This document shows, piece by piece, positions 24,975 through 33,636 of a DNA stretch of 64,000 bases. Made by a program: the position numbers and the translations under genes. The DNA comes from Microcella sp. (lineage in GTDB: Bacteria > Actinomycetota > Actinomycetes > Actinomycetales > Microbacteriaceae). The stretch spans positions 2,480,001 through 2,544,000 of the forward strand of contig NZ_CP075524.1 of assembly GCF_025808395.1 (NCBI RefSeq), written 5' to 3'. The notes beneath the pieces are model-generated. The model saw only the letters and a program-made list of their open reading frames with translations. It had not been told where the DNA came from and did no database searches. Position 1 is the first letter of the stretch. Each line of letters opens with the position of its first letter.

Positions 24975-26288
24975 ATGACACAGCACATCGATAGGCGCCT
25001 CTTCCTCCAGGCGTCGGGTGCCACGGTTGCCGGTGCCGGACTGCTGGCACTGGCGGCATGCGCACCAGCAACGAACGGACCAGCAGCGAGTGGCCCCTCA
25101 CGGGTGCGCGTTGCGTGGTGGGGTGGCGATGTTCGCCACGCCAAATTCAATGGAATCTATGACCTCTTCGAGGCGCAGAACGATGGCGTCACGATCGAAC
25201 GCGAGTTCGCTGACTTCAACTCGTACTTCGAGCGGCTTCCGACCCAGTTCGCCGGCGGCAATGCTCCTGACGTCTTCCACGTCACCGAGCGGCAGGTAGC
25301 CGACTACGCGAGCCGTGGCCAGATCGCCGACCTCGAAGCCCTCGCTGACCAGGGGCTCATCGATCTGAGCTACTTCTCACCCCAGTCGCTCGACGCCGGT
25401 CGCTATGGCGACCGCCTGGTGATGCTGCTCGTGGGTGCCACCATTCCGGCGACCATGTACAACCAGACGGTCTTCGAGAACGCTGGCGTGGCGACACCTG
25501 AGAACGACTGGACCTGGAACGACCTCTACAGTGCGAGCGAGCAGCTGGCCCAGTCGGGCGTGCTGGGCTCGACCTACCAGGCGATCTCCACCCCGCTGTT
25601 CGACACCTTCCTCAACCAGAACGGCAAGAGCCTGTTCGCGCCGGATGCATCGCCCGAGCTCAACTTCGCGGCGAGCGACGCCGAAGAGTGGTTCACCCTC
25701 TGGAAAGACCTGCAAGACGCGGGGCTGTGCCAGACGGCAGAGTCGTCGGCCGAGCAGCAGGGGGCACCGTTCGAAGACACCTCCTTCGCTCGTGGCGAAG
25801 CAGCGATGCACGTGCAGAACTCGAATCAGCTGGTGACCTTCCAGACTGCGATCGGTGCAGAGAACCAGTTGCGCCTCTCTGCCTTCCCCCAGATGGGCGC
25901 GCAGCAGCTGTCGCTCGTGATCGGCAGCTACGTGTGCGTCAACGAGGGCTCGCAAGTGAAAGAAGACGCTGCGCGAATCGTCGACTTCTTCGTCAACGAC
26001 CCTGAAGCGAACCGCATCTTCGGTCTCGAACTGGGCACGCCCGGCAACTCCAACTGGTCAGAGGCCGTCGCCGGTGATCTCGCCGAGGTCGACGGCCGCG
26101 TGCTCGAGTTCGCCGACGCTGTCGAGAGCCAGTCGGTGTTCGCCACGCCTCGCCCCGCGGGCAGCGCGCGCGGTGAGTCGCTGCTCATCGAGCTCGGCCT
26201 CGCGGTGGGCTTCGGCCAACTCACGGCGGCCGAGGCGGGCAACCGGCTCGTGGACGAGCTCAGCGACTCGATCCAACAGGCGTCGTAG
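24975..26288 (+). CDS. ABC sugar transporter substrate-binding lipoprotein with Tat signal
   Basis: Captures a sugar or glycoside outside the membrane for the two permeases that follow. 437 residues. The N-terminus MTQHIDRRLFLQASG has a twin-arginine motif (RRLFLQ) and then a lipobox LALAAC near residue 29, so it appears to be a Tat-exported lipoprotein. The body is a family 1 (MalE-like) binding protein: RVAWWGGDVRH, FEAQNDGVTIEREF, FAGGNAPDVFHV, WTWNDLY, FARGEAAMHVQNS. A Tat operon lies 19 kb downstream. RBS AAAGGAG is 7 bases before the ATG. Confidence 0.93.
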   Translation: MTQHIDRRLFLQASGATVAGAGLLALAACAPATNGPAASGPSRVRVAWWGGDVRHAKFNGIYDLFEAQNDGVTIEREFADFNSYFERLPTQFAGGNAPDVFHVTERQVADYASRGQIADLEALADQGLIDLSYFSPQSLDAGRYGDRLVMLLVGATIPATMYNQTVFENAGVATPENDWTWNDLYSASEQLAQSGVLGSTYQAISTPLFDTFLNQNGKSLFAPDASPELNFAASDAEEWFTLWKDLQDAGLCQTAESSAEQQGAPFEDTSFARGEAAMHVQNSNQLVTFQTAIGAENQLRLSAFPQMGAQQLSLVIGSYVCVNEGSQVKEDAARIVDFFVNDPEANRIFGLELGTPGNSNWSEAVAGDLAEVDGRVLEFADAVESQSVFATPRPAGSARGESLLIELGLAVGFGQLTAAEAGNRLVDELSDSIQQAS

Positions 26289-26305
26289 CCCGTCGCTCTA
26301 TTCTC

Positions 26306-26342
26306 GGCAGTGCGGGCCCCGCTGGGCGGGGCCCGCTCTGCC
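26306..26342 (+). promoter_or_regulatory. GC-rich stem-loop between binding-protein and permease genes
   Basis: CGGGCCCCGC (26313-26322) and GCGGGGCCCG (26326-26335) are perfect arms with a 3-base loop, extended by GGCAG/CTGCC (26306-26310, 26338-26342). No T-run. Such a structure often protects the upstream mRNA or partly terminates transcription, giving more binding protein than permease. Confidence 0.8.
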
Positions 26343-26375
26343 CTGACCATACGTCTGAGGGAGACGAGAAACTTC

Positions 26376-27305
26376 ATGGCTACTCAAGCGCCACCGAAAC
26401 GATCGAGCAAGCGCCCGAGTGAGTATGCGCGCAAAGAAGCTCGAGCTGCGTGGATCATGCTCACTCCTTGGCTGCTCGGCCTCACCCTCATCACGGCGAT
26501 CCCCATGCTCGCCTCGCTCTACTTGTCGTTCACGAACTATCCGCTGCTCGCGGCGCCTCGCTGGGTCGGCTTCGACAACTATGTGCGGTTGTTCGACGAC
26601 CCGCGGTTCCTCGCCTCCATCGGCGTGACGTTCCGCTATGTCTTCATCTCGGTGCCTCTGCAGCTGGCCTTCGCACTCGGCCTGGCCCTCTTGCTCAATC
26701 GCGGGCTCAGCGGGCTCAAGTTCTACCGCAGCGCGCTCTATCTGCCCTCTCTGCTGGGCGCGAGCGTCACGATCGCCATCTTGTGGCGACAGGTCTTCGG
26801 CCAGAACGGCATCTTCAACGACTTCCTGGCTCTGTTCGGCATTCAAGGAATCAGCTGGATCGGCAACCCTGACTGGGCTCTCTCGACGCTCATCGTGCTC
26901 AACGTCTGGACATTCGGCTCGCCCATGGTCATCTTCCTGGCCGGGCTTCGCCAGATTCCCAAGGAGTACTACGAAGCGGCATCAGTCGACGGTGCTCCAC
27001 GAATGTCGCAGTTCTTCCACATCACGCTGCCGTTGCTCACGCCCGTGGTGTTCTTCAACGTCATCTTGCAGTTCATCCACGCCTTCCAGGCCTTCACCCC
27101 GTCGTACATCATCAGTGGCGGCAGCGGCGGGCCGGTCGACTCGACGCTGTTCTACACGCTCTACCTGTATCAGCGCGGGTTCACCCAGTTCCAGATGGGC
27201 TACGCCTCGGCGATGGCGTGGATCCTGCTGCTCATCATCGGACTCTTCACCGCGGCGAACTTCATCGGCGCGCGGTACTGGGTCTTCTACGGAGACGAGA
27301 AGTAA
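26376..27305 (+). CDS. ABC sugar permease (MalF-like)
   Basis: Inner-membrane subunit of 309 residues, six helices. ATG 26376 follows GAGGGAGACGAG. The first helix is MLTPWLLGLTLITAIPMLASLYLSF. The EAA loop is YYEAASVDGAPRMSQFFHITLPLLTP, which contacts an ATPase. No ATPase gene is in the cluster; sugar importers of this family often share one MsiK-type ATPase encoded elsewhere. Pairs with the next gene. Confidence 0.95.
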   Translation: MATQAPPKRSSKRPSEYARKEARAAWIMLTPWLLGLTLITAIPMLASLYLSFTNYPLLAAPRWVGFDNYVRLFDDPRFLASIGVTFRYVFISVPLQLAFALGLALLLNRGLSGLKFYRSALYLPSLLGASVTIAILWRQVFGQNGIFNDFLALFGIQGISWIGNPDWALSTLIVLNVWTFGSPMVIFLAGLRQIPKEYYEAASVDGAPRMSQFFHITLPLLTPVVFFNVILQFIHAFQAFTPSYIISGGSGGPVDSTLFYTLYLYQRGFTQFQMGYASAMAWILLLIIGLFTAANFIGARYWVFYGDEK

Positions 27306-27308
27306 GTC

Positions 27309-28214
27309 ATGGCGATCGCACCCATCCGCACCCGTCGCATCGATCCTGACTCGGTGCCGACCACCACCCTCGCAGGTTCGAAGTCGACGAAGTTCACTCG
27401 ACTGATGCGCCACCTCCTGCTGCTCACGCTCGCGCTCGTCATGCTGTACCCGGTGATCTGGATGCTCTCGAGCTCGTTCAAGCCAGCCGATGAGATCTTC
27501 ACCAACCCGGGCCTCTGGCCTCGCGAGTGGACTCTCGACAACTACATCAACGGTTGGACGGCTCTGCAGTTCGGCTTCGAGCGCTACTTCCTGAACTCGA
27601 CGGTCATCGCCGTCGCCGCTGTCGTCGGCAATCTCTTCTCGTGCTCGCTCGCCGCCTTCGCGATCGCTCGCCTGAAGTTTCGCGGAAGCAAGTGGGTGCT
27701 CGCGATCGTGCTGCTGACGATCATGCTGCCCTACCACGTCGTCGTCGTGCCGCAGTATGTGGTGTTCTCATCGCTGGGCTGGGTGAACACCTTCTGGCCC
27801 TTGATCTTGCCGAAGTTCCTCGCCACCGACGCATTCTTCATCTTCCTCATGGTGCAGTTCATCCGCGCTCTGCCGCGCGAACTCGACGAAGCGGCGCGCA
27901 TCGATGGGTGCGGCCCGTTCGGCATCTACTTCCGCATCATTCTGCCGCTGACGATGCCGGCGCTCGCAACGACGGCGATCTTCACGTTCATCTGGACCTG
28001 GAACGACTTCTTCACCCCGCTCATCTACTTGAACGACCCGGCGGTGCACACCCTGCCGATCGCACTGCGGAGCTTTCTCGACTCGACAGGCATGTCGTCG
28101 TTCGGCTCGCTCTTCGCCATGTCGCTCTTGGCACTGGGCCCCATAGTCGGCTTCTTCATCGTGGCCCAGAAGTACCTCGTCGACGGCATCGCCACCACCG
28201 GAGCGAAGGGATGA
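27309..28214 (+). CDS. ABC sugar permease (MalG-like)
   Basis: Second permease, 301 residues, starting 3 bases after the first. Six helices; EAA loop LDEAARIDGCGPFGIYFRIILPLTMPA. C-terminal KYLVDGIATTGAKG is the usual MalG ending (YFVxGLxxGAVKG). The stop overlaps the next ATG by 4 bases (ATGA), so the cyclase-like gene is translationally coupled to the transporter. Confidence 0.95.
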   Translation: MAIAPIRTRRIDPDSVPTTTLAGSKSTKFTRLMRHLLLLTLALVMLYPVIWMLSSSFKPADEIFTNPGLWPREWTLDNYINGWTALQFGFERYFLNSTVIAVAAVVGNLFSCSLAAFAIARLKFRGSKWVLAIVLLTIMLPYHVVVVPQYVVFSSLGWVNTFWPLILPKFLATDAFFIFLMVQFIRALPRELDEAARIDGCGPFGIYFRIILPLTMPALATTAIFTFIWTWNDFFTPLIYLNDPAVHTLPIALRSFLDSTGMSSFGSLFAMSLLALGPIVGFFIVAQKYLVDGIATTGAKG

Positions 28215-28966
28215 CCTCGCCCGTGCTCGAGATCGATCCCCGATCGGCGATCGATCTGAGCTTTCGCATCGATCCCGCGCACTTCAGGTGGGGCGGCGAC
28301 CGCGTGCTCTCTGAGCGACTCGACGACGGCGCACCCTTCAGCACAACCCGATTCGGTCAGTCTGCGCACGCATTCACCCACGCGGACGCGCCGAGTCACG
28401 TGATGGCCGACGGCACCGACCTCGCTGACCTGCCGCTGTCGACGTGGGTCGGCACCGCCACGGTGATCGACGTGAGCTCGTGTGCCGACGACGCCGCTAT
28501 CACTGCAGACACGCTCGAGCGCACGAACACGCACATCGAGGGCGACGAGATTCTGCTGGTCAGAACCGACTGGGATCGCCGCCGCGATATCGCCGACGCG
28601 AGCTATTGGGCAGAGTCTCCGTGGCTCGATCGCTCGGCTGCCGAGTGGTTGCACGAGCGGCGGCCTCGCGCGGTCGGCTTCGACTTTCCGCAAGACGCGG
28701 CGATTCGTCGCGCGGTGGCCGGCGAACGGCCCGCGCCCGAAGACTTCGTGACGCACGACGTTCTCTTGCGCCACGGCATCGGTCTCATCGAGTACTTGCG
28801 CGGGCTCGACCAGATAGGCGCGCGAGCCCTCCTCGTCGCTGCACCGATCGCCCTCGAGCGTTCTGACGGCGGCCCCTCACGGGCCGTGGCATTCCCTCTC
28901 CGAACGGAGAAACCCCCCACACCGCAGCGACCGCTGCAGAAAGGTCATCGTGATCTCACTACATGA
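28211..28966 (+). CDS. Cyclase-family (kynurenine formamidase-like) hydrolase
   Basis: A 251-residue metal-dependent amidase or lactonase-like protein. The family motif HxGTHxDxPxH appears as HAFTHADAPSH (residues 53-63), with Phe in place of Gly at 55; the His and Asp ligands are kept. EGDEILLVRTDW and VGFDFPQD also fit. In this setting it may open a lactone or cleave an amide of an imported compound, but that is inference. Coupled to the permease before it; its end overlaps the GH2-like gene by 17 bases. Confidence 0.78.
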   Translation: MTSPVLEIDPRSAIDLSFRIDPAHFRWGGDRVLSERLDDGAPFSTTRFGQSAHAFTHADAPSHVMADGTDLADLPLSTWVGTATVIDVSSCADDAAITADTLERTNTHIEGDEILLVRTDWDRRRDIADASYWAESPWLDRSAAEWLHERRPRAVGFDFPQDAAIRRAVAGERPAPEDFVTHDVLLRHGIGLIEYLRGLDQIGARALLVAAPIALERSDGGPSRAVAFPLRTEKPPTPQRPLQKGHRDLTT

Positions 28967-31190
28967 GGGGCGCACCAGCGCCTCGCTCAACGGCCCATGG
29001 CACTACGCCCTCGACGAGTCGCTCGATGGAGAGTCGGCGGGATGGGCGACGCCGGAGTTCGACGCGTCAGGGTGGAAGAGCCTTGACCTGCCGACCAACT
29101 GGTACCTCACTGAGATCGGGGACTTCTTCGGCACCGTCTGGTTCCGACGCACGTTCACTGTGCCCGCAGACTTCGATGGCCAGCGCGTCTTCGTGCGGTT
29201 CGGGGCTGTCGACTACTACGCCGACGTCTGGGTCAACGGCCACTACCTGGGGTCGCACGAAGGCATGTTCAACTCATTCGAGTTCGACATCACCGATGTC
29301 GTGAACCGCGAGGGCGAGAACGTCATCGTGCTGAAAGACGGCGCGCCGCGTGACGAGACCGAGTACATCCAGGCGGTCTTCAACGACAACCCGCTGTCGA
29401 CCGACTACAAGAGGCACCAGGCGAAGGCCCTCACGCAGATCAAGGGCCACATGATCGACGCGATGCACCGCCTCGGCTCGATGACGAAGTTTCGTCAAGA
29501 CGGCACGTCGGGCGGCCCCTGGGGCAGCATCGACCTCATTGCGCGTCCTGATGTCTACGTCGACTATCTGAAGGTCTTCACGCGCATCGGCATGAAGAAA
29601 GACTGGTTGGGCGATCAGCTCGACAAGCCAGACGGAACCGGGCTCGTCGCCGTCGACGTCGACATCGTCAACACCACCGGCAAGCCGGTCGAGACGTCAG
29701 CTCGCATCGCGATCTCACCGAAGACCTTCGAGGGAGAGACCGTGACCGGGCCAGACCGACGTCTGGTGGTGCAGCCGGGCAAGTCGACGATCAAGCTCGT
29801 GCTCACGGTGCCCAAAGCGCGCCTGTGGTGGACGTGGGATCAGGGCCAGCCCGACATGTACACCGCGACGGTCTCGGTCGCCGATGACTCGATCTCGCAA
29901 GACTTCGGCATCAAAGAGGTTCGCCACGACGAGCAGACCGGCCACTGGTACCTCAACCACAAGCGCATCTTCCTGCGCGGCATGCGCTACATCACGTCGC
30001 AGTGGCTGAGCGAGGGCAACCGAGAGCTCTGGAACGACGACCTCACGAAGATGCTCGACATGCAGATCAACTCGATTCGCATCGGCAGCCACGTCGAACC
30101 CGACGAGTTCTACACGATGTGCGACGAAATGGGCTTCTTGGTCTGGCAGGTCTTCCCGCTGCACTACTGCGTGAGCGACTCAGACGACTTCATCGAGCGT
30201 GCGTCAGAGATGATTCACGACATGGGCCGCATGCTGGTCAACCACGCGTCGATGGGCATGTGGAGCGTGTTCAAAGAGCCCGAGATCTATCTGCTGCCGG
30301 ACAAGCCGAACAACTTCTTCCGGTTGTGCCAGATTCTCAAGGAGACGCTGGCGACGGTCGACCCGACAAACTGGATTCACCTCGGCGACTACCGCGAGGG
30401 CGCCCAGAACCTCATGATCGGCGGCGTGCAGCCGGGCGACATGGACTTGAGCCAGAAGGTCATCGAGCCCCAGATCGTCGAGTTCGGAGCCGCATCGATT
30501 CCGGTGCTCGAAACGCTCAAGACCTTCATTCCCGAAGACAAGCTGTGGCCGCCGCACTGGGACACCTGGGAGTACAACGGGCTGTTCTACGACCTCGCGT
30601 TCAAGTTCGCCAAGATCGAACTGGGCAATTCACTCGAAGAGTTCATCGACAACTACCAGTCGTATGAGGCCCTTGTCGTCAAGGAGCAGATCGAGTTCTT
30701 CCGCCAGCGCAAGTACTCGCCCGTCGCGTCGATGTACTTGTACTACTGGAGCGACTCGTGCCCGATCATCGGTTCGGGCCTGCTCGATTACTACCGTCGC
30801 CCCTACAAGGTGTACGAGTGGATGAAGGCCGTGTACACGCGAGTGCTCGTGAGCCTCGAGCGTGAGGTCACGCCCTACGTGATCGGTCGCGAGAAGGTGT
30901 ACCAGCCCGGCGAGACCTTCGTGGCGAAGCTCTGGGTCACCAACGACTTCGACCACGCGTTCGAGGGAACAACCGGATCGTGGACGATCACGCACCGCGA
31001 GTCGGGAACCGAGGTGGCGAGCCAGTCGTTCCAGGGCACGCTCCCGGCCGACTCGGTCGAGCGCGTCGACTCGGTCATGTGGTTGATTCCGGCCGATGCC
31101 GAGCGCGGCGAGTACCGCATCGACATGCTCGTGTCAGACGCCGAGGGCAACGAGCTGTCGCGCAACTTCACCGACATCGTGGTGCGTTGA
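28950..31190 (+). CDS. Glycoside hydrolase family 2-like enzyme
   Basis: A 746-residue cytoplasmic protein with GH2 architecture: jelly-roll sugar-binding domain (about 1-190; VWFRRTFTVP, VWVNGHYLGSHEGMFNSFEFDIT), Ig-like domain (200-320) and TIM barrel (about 325-620; HKRIFLRGMRYI), then a C-terminal beta domain. The probable nucleophile is Glu511 in QIVEFGAASIP. At the acid/base site the family NE pair is replaced by KE (Lys442-Glu443 in MWSVFKEPE). GTG 28950 is preceded by AAAGGT. The odd acid/base neighbour suggests an unusual substrate or reaction; beta-galactosidase or glucuronidase should not be assumed. Confidence 0.85.
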   Translation: MISLHEGRTSASLNGPWHYALDESLDGESAGWATPEFDASGWKSLDLPTNWYLTEIGDFFGTVWFRRTFTVPADFDGQRVFVRFGAVDYYADVWVNGHYLGSHEGMFNSFEFDITDVVNREGENVIVLKDGAPRDETEYIQAVFNDNPLSTDYKRHQAKALTQIKGHMIDAMHRLGSMTKFRQDGTSGGPWGSIDLIARPDVYVDYLKVFTRIGMKKDWLGDQLDKPDGTGLVAVDVDIVNTTGKPVETSARIAISPKTFEGETVTGPDRRLVVQPGKSTIKLVLTVPKARLWWTWDQGQPDMYTATVSVADDSISQDFGIKEVRHDEQTGHWYLNHKRIFLRGMRYITSQWLSEGNRELWNDDLTKMLDMQINSIRIGSHVEPDEFYTMCDEMGFLVWQVFPLHYCVSDSDDFIERASEMIHDMGRMLVNHASMGMWSVFKEPEIYLLPDKPNNFFRLCQILKETLATVDPTNWIHLGDYREGAQNLMIGGVQPGDMDLSQKVIEPQIVEFGAASIPVLETLKTFIPEDKLWPPHWDTWEYNGLFYDLAFKFAKIELGNSLEEFIDNYQSYEALVVKEQIEFFRQRKYSPVASMYLYYWSDSCPIIGSGLLDYYRRPYKVYEWMKAVYTRVLVSLEREVTPYVIGREKVYQPGETFVAKLWVTNDFDHAFEGTTGSWTITHRESGTEVASQSFQGTLPADSVERVDSVMWLIPADAERGEYRIDMLVSDAEGNELSRNFTDIVVR

Positions 31191-31194
31191 TCAG

Positions 31195-31926
31195 ATGACC
31201 GACCAGAGAGTAGTCGTCATCACCGGCTCTGCAAGCGGAATCGGGCAGGCCACCGCGGCCTCCTGGCTTGCTCGAGGTGCCACGGTGCACGGCTGGGATC
31301 TCTCTGAGCATCAACCCGACCCGGCGCCCTCGGGGGCGCCGGGTCGGTGGGTGCCGCATCGCGTCGATGTCGGCGACGAAACCGCCATCGTCGAGGCGAT
31401 GGCAGCCGTCATCGCCTCTGACGGCCGCGTGGATGTGCTCGTGACGAGCGCGGCGGTCGGTTTTCCCGAGCCGTTCGCCGAGATCTCTGCAGATAGCTGG
31501 AATCGTGTGCTGCGCATCAACGTGACTGGCACGATGCTCTGCATTCGTGAAGCGCTGCCGGGAATGGTCGAACGCGGTTCGGGGTGCGTCGTGGTGATCT
31601 CGTCGATCGCCGGACGCACCAAGAGTGTGGCGAATGGCGCGCACTACACCGTCTCGAAGTACGGCCTCATCGGGCTCACGCGGCATCTTGCTGCCGAGCT
31701 CGCCGGCACGGGTGTGCGCATCAACTGCGTCGCACCGGGGCCCACGAACTCTCCGATTCTGACCGCGAACGCTACCGACGACGAACTGCAGTCGATCATC
31801 GACCGCACGCCGCTGCGGCGCATCGCCGAACCTGAAGATGTCGCCTCGGTGGTGCTCTTCGCCGCGGATGATCGTGCTCGCCACGTTCACGGCGCGGTGC
31901 TCGACGTGAACGGAGGGCTCTACTGA
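31195..31926 (+). CDS. Short-chain dehydrogenase/reductase 1
   Basis: A 243-residue classical SDR. Cofactor motif TGSASGIG, a DVGDET acidic strand, catalytic Ser in ISSIAG and the pair Tyr/Lys in HYTVSKYGLIG; the ending GAVLDVNGGLY is typical. Likely oxidises a secondary alcohol of a sugar or hydroxy acid with NAD(P). Its stop shares one base with the next ATG (TGATG). Confidence 0.93.
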   Translation: MTDQRVVVITGSASGIGQATAASWLARGATVHGWDLSEHQPDPAPSGAPGRWVPHRVDVGDETAIVEAMAAVIASDGRVDVLVTSAAVGFPEPFAEISADSWNRVLRINVTGTMLCIREALPGMVERGSGCVVVISSIAGRTKSVANGAHYTVSKYGLIGLTRHLAAELAGTGVRINCVAPGPTNSPILTANATDDELQSIIDRTPLRRIAEPEDVASVVLFAADDRARHVHGAVLDVNGGLY

Positions 31927-32651
31927 TGGCCGGCCATCACGACAGCGCGCCGGGGGCTTTCGTCACGGGCGCGAGCAACGGCATCGGCGAGGCGGTCGTC
32001 GATCTCTTGCTCGACGAGGGCTGCACGGTGACGGGGGTCGATCGCACGATGCCGGCCGCGCGCATCGACGCGGCGTTCACGCCCCTCGGCATCGACCTCA
32101 CCGACCCTGAAGCGCAGCGCGCCGCCGCGCTCGAGGCCGCCGCCAGGTCGGGCGGACAACTGCAGTCTGTCGTCACTCACGCCTTCATGGGCTCTGCGAC
32201 ACCGTTGAGCGAGCTCACGCTTGCCGGGTGGAACGAGCTGCTCGATCTCAACCTGACGGCAGCGATGCTGACGGTGCAGTCGTGCTTGCCGGTGCTCGCA
32301 GACCATGGGTCGATCGTCATCACCTCGTCGATCGCCGGTCGGCGATACAGCAGTGTGATGGGGCCGCACTACACGGTGGCGCGGTATGGCCTGATCGGCC
32401 TCGGCCGGCACCTCGCCGCCGAGCTGGCCGGCACGGGGGTGCGGGTCAACGTCGTGTGCCCGGGGCCGCCCGATACGCCCGCACTCTGGCAGGTCACGAC
32501 CGCAGAGCAACGCGAGCGCATCGCCGCGGCCACACCGACCCGGCGCCTTGCTGCACCCCGCGATGTCGCCGAAGCGGTCGTCTTCTTGCTGGGCGATGGC
32601 GCGAAGCACATGCACGGCGCCGTCATCGACGTCAACGGCGGGCTCGCCTGA
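31926..32651 (+). CDS. Short-chain dehydrogenase/reductase 2 (catalytic Lys replaced by Arg)
   Basis: A 241-residue paralogue of the gene before it (both have the HYTV-KYGLIG-type core, LAAELAGTGVR and HGAVxDVNGGL). The cofactor motif TGASNGIG and catalytic Ser (TSSIAG) and Tyr149 are present, but the YxxxK lysine is Arg153 (HYTVARYGLIG). This could lower or alter activity, or the two SDRs could form a hetero-oligomer. Last gene of the rightward unit; 25 bases separate it from the convergent operon. Confidence 0.9.
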   Translation: MAGHHDSAPGAFVTGASNGIGEAVVDLLLDEGCTVTGVDRTMPAARIDAAFTPLGIDLTDPEAQRAAALEAAARSGGQLQSVVTHAFMGSATPLSELTLAGWNELLDLNLTAAMLTVQSCLPVLADHGSIVITSSIAGRRYSSVMGPHYTVARYGLIGLGRHLAAELAGTGVRVNVVCPGPPDTPALWQVTTAEQRERIAAATPTRRLAAPRDVAEAVVFLLGDGAKHMHGAVIDVNGGLA

Positions 32652-32676
32652 CGCGCCCCCTCAGAACATCGCTCGA

Positions 32677-33636
32677 CTAGGTTCTCTCGTCGAAGGGGTG
32701 CGGGCCGAGCTCGTCGATCAACTGCTGCACGCGAACGTAGGCTTCGTTGCGGTAGGCGATGAGCTCGGCGATGCGGGCCGGATCGATGTCGCGAAACCCT
32801 GCGCCCGTCTTGGTGCCGAGCTTGCCCTGCTCGACGAGCTCGCGCAGAGCATCCGGGGTCGCGAAGCGCTCTGTGAAGCGCGTTTGCAGCGACCGGTAGC
32901 AGAATTCGTACACGTCGAGGCCGGCCATGTCGGCGATCGCGAACGGCCCGAAGAAGGGCAGACGCATTCCGAATGTCGTGCGCACGATGAGGTCGATGTC
33001 GTCAGCCGTCGCCACCCCTTCTTCCATGAGCTGGGTCGCTTCATGAAAGAGCGCGTACTGCAGGCGGTTGACGACGAAGCCGGTCGCGTCGGTGACGGTT
33101 GCCGGTGACTTGCCCGCTGAGCGCAGCAAGGTCGCCACCGCATCGACCGCGCTCGAGCGAGTGCTGTCGTGGGGGATGAGCTCGACGCCGGGAATGAACG
33201 GGGCGGGGTTGCTGAAGTGAACTCCGAGAAACCGTTCAGGGTTCTGCACGTGCGTGGCGAGCTCGCCGATCGAGATCGTCGACGTGTTCGAGCCGATGAT
33301 CGCGGTCGGGTTCGCCGCGCTGATGCGGCCGAGCATCTCGGCTTTGACGGCCGGAATCTCGGGCACTGCCTCCTCGACGAACTCGACCCCCTCGACTGCT
33401 TCTTCGACCGATGCCGCTGCTCGCACGTTGCGTGCAATCGTCTCGGCCGCGTCGGCGACGAAGAGCTTCTGCTCGGCGAAAGCGCCAGCTTCGGCGATGA
33501 TGCGCTCTCGATTCGCGCTCGCGATCTCGGCTGACTGGTCGCTCAGCACCACCGAGCAACCGGCGAGCGCGAGCACTTGAGCGATGCCTCCGCCCATGTA
33601 GCCGGAGCCGACAACGGCGATCGTCGAGATGGTCAT
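32677..33636 (-). CDS. 3-hydroxyacyl-CoA dehydrogenase family protein
   Basis: A 319-residue NAD-dependent enzyme. The Rossmann start is VVGSGYMGGGIAQVLALAG. The catalytic His is in GVHFSNPAPFIPGVELIP, with NTSTISI before it, and the C-terminal domain has DATGFVVNRLQ and the GTKTGAGF substrate loop. Could act on 3-hydroxyacyl-CoA or on a free hydroxy acid, as in the lambda-crystallin/gulonate branch. Start ATG 33636 overlaps the kinase stop by 4 bases; last gene of the leftward operon. Confidence 0.9.
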   Translation of the reverse strand: MTISTIAVVGSGYMGGGIAQVLALAGCSVVLSDQSAEIASANRERIIAEAGAFAEQKLFVADAAETIARNVRAAASVEEAVEGVEFVEEAVPEIPAVKAEMLGRISAANPTAIIGSNTSTISIGELATHVQNPERFLGVHFSNPAPFIPGVELIPHDSTRSSAVDAVATLLRSAGKSPATVTDATGFVVNRLQYALFHEATQLMEEGVATADDIDLIVRTTFGMRLPFFGPFAIADMAGLDVYEFCYRSLQTRFTERFATPDALRELVEQGKLGTKTGAGFRDIDPARIAELIAYRNEAYVRVQQLIDELGPHPFDERT

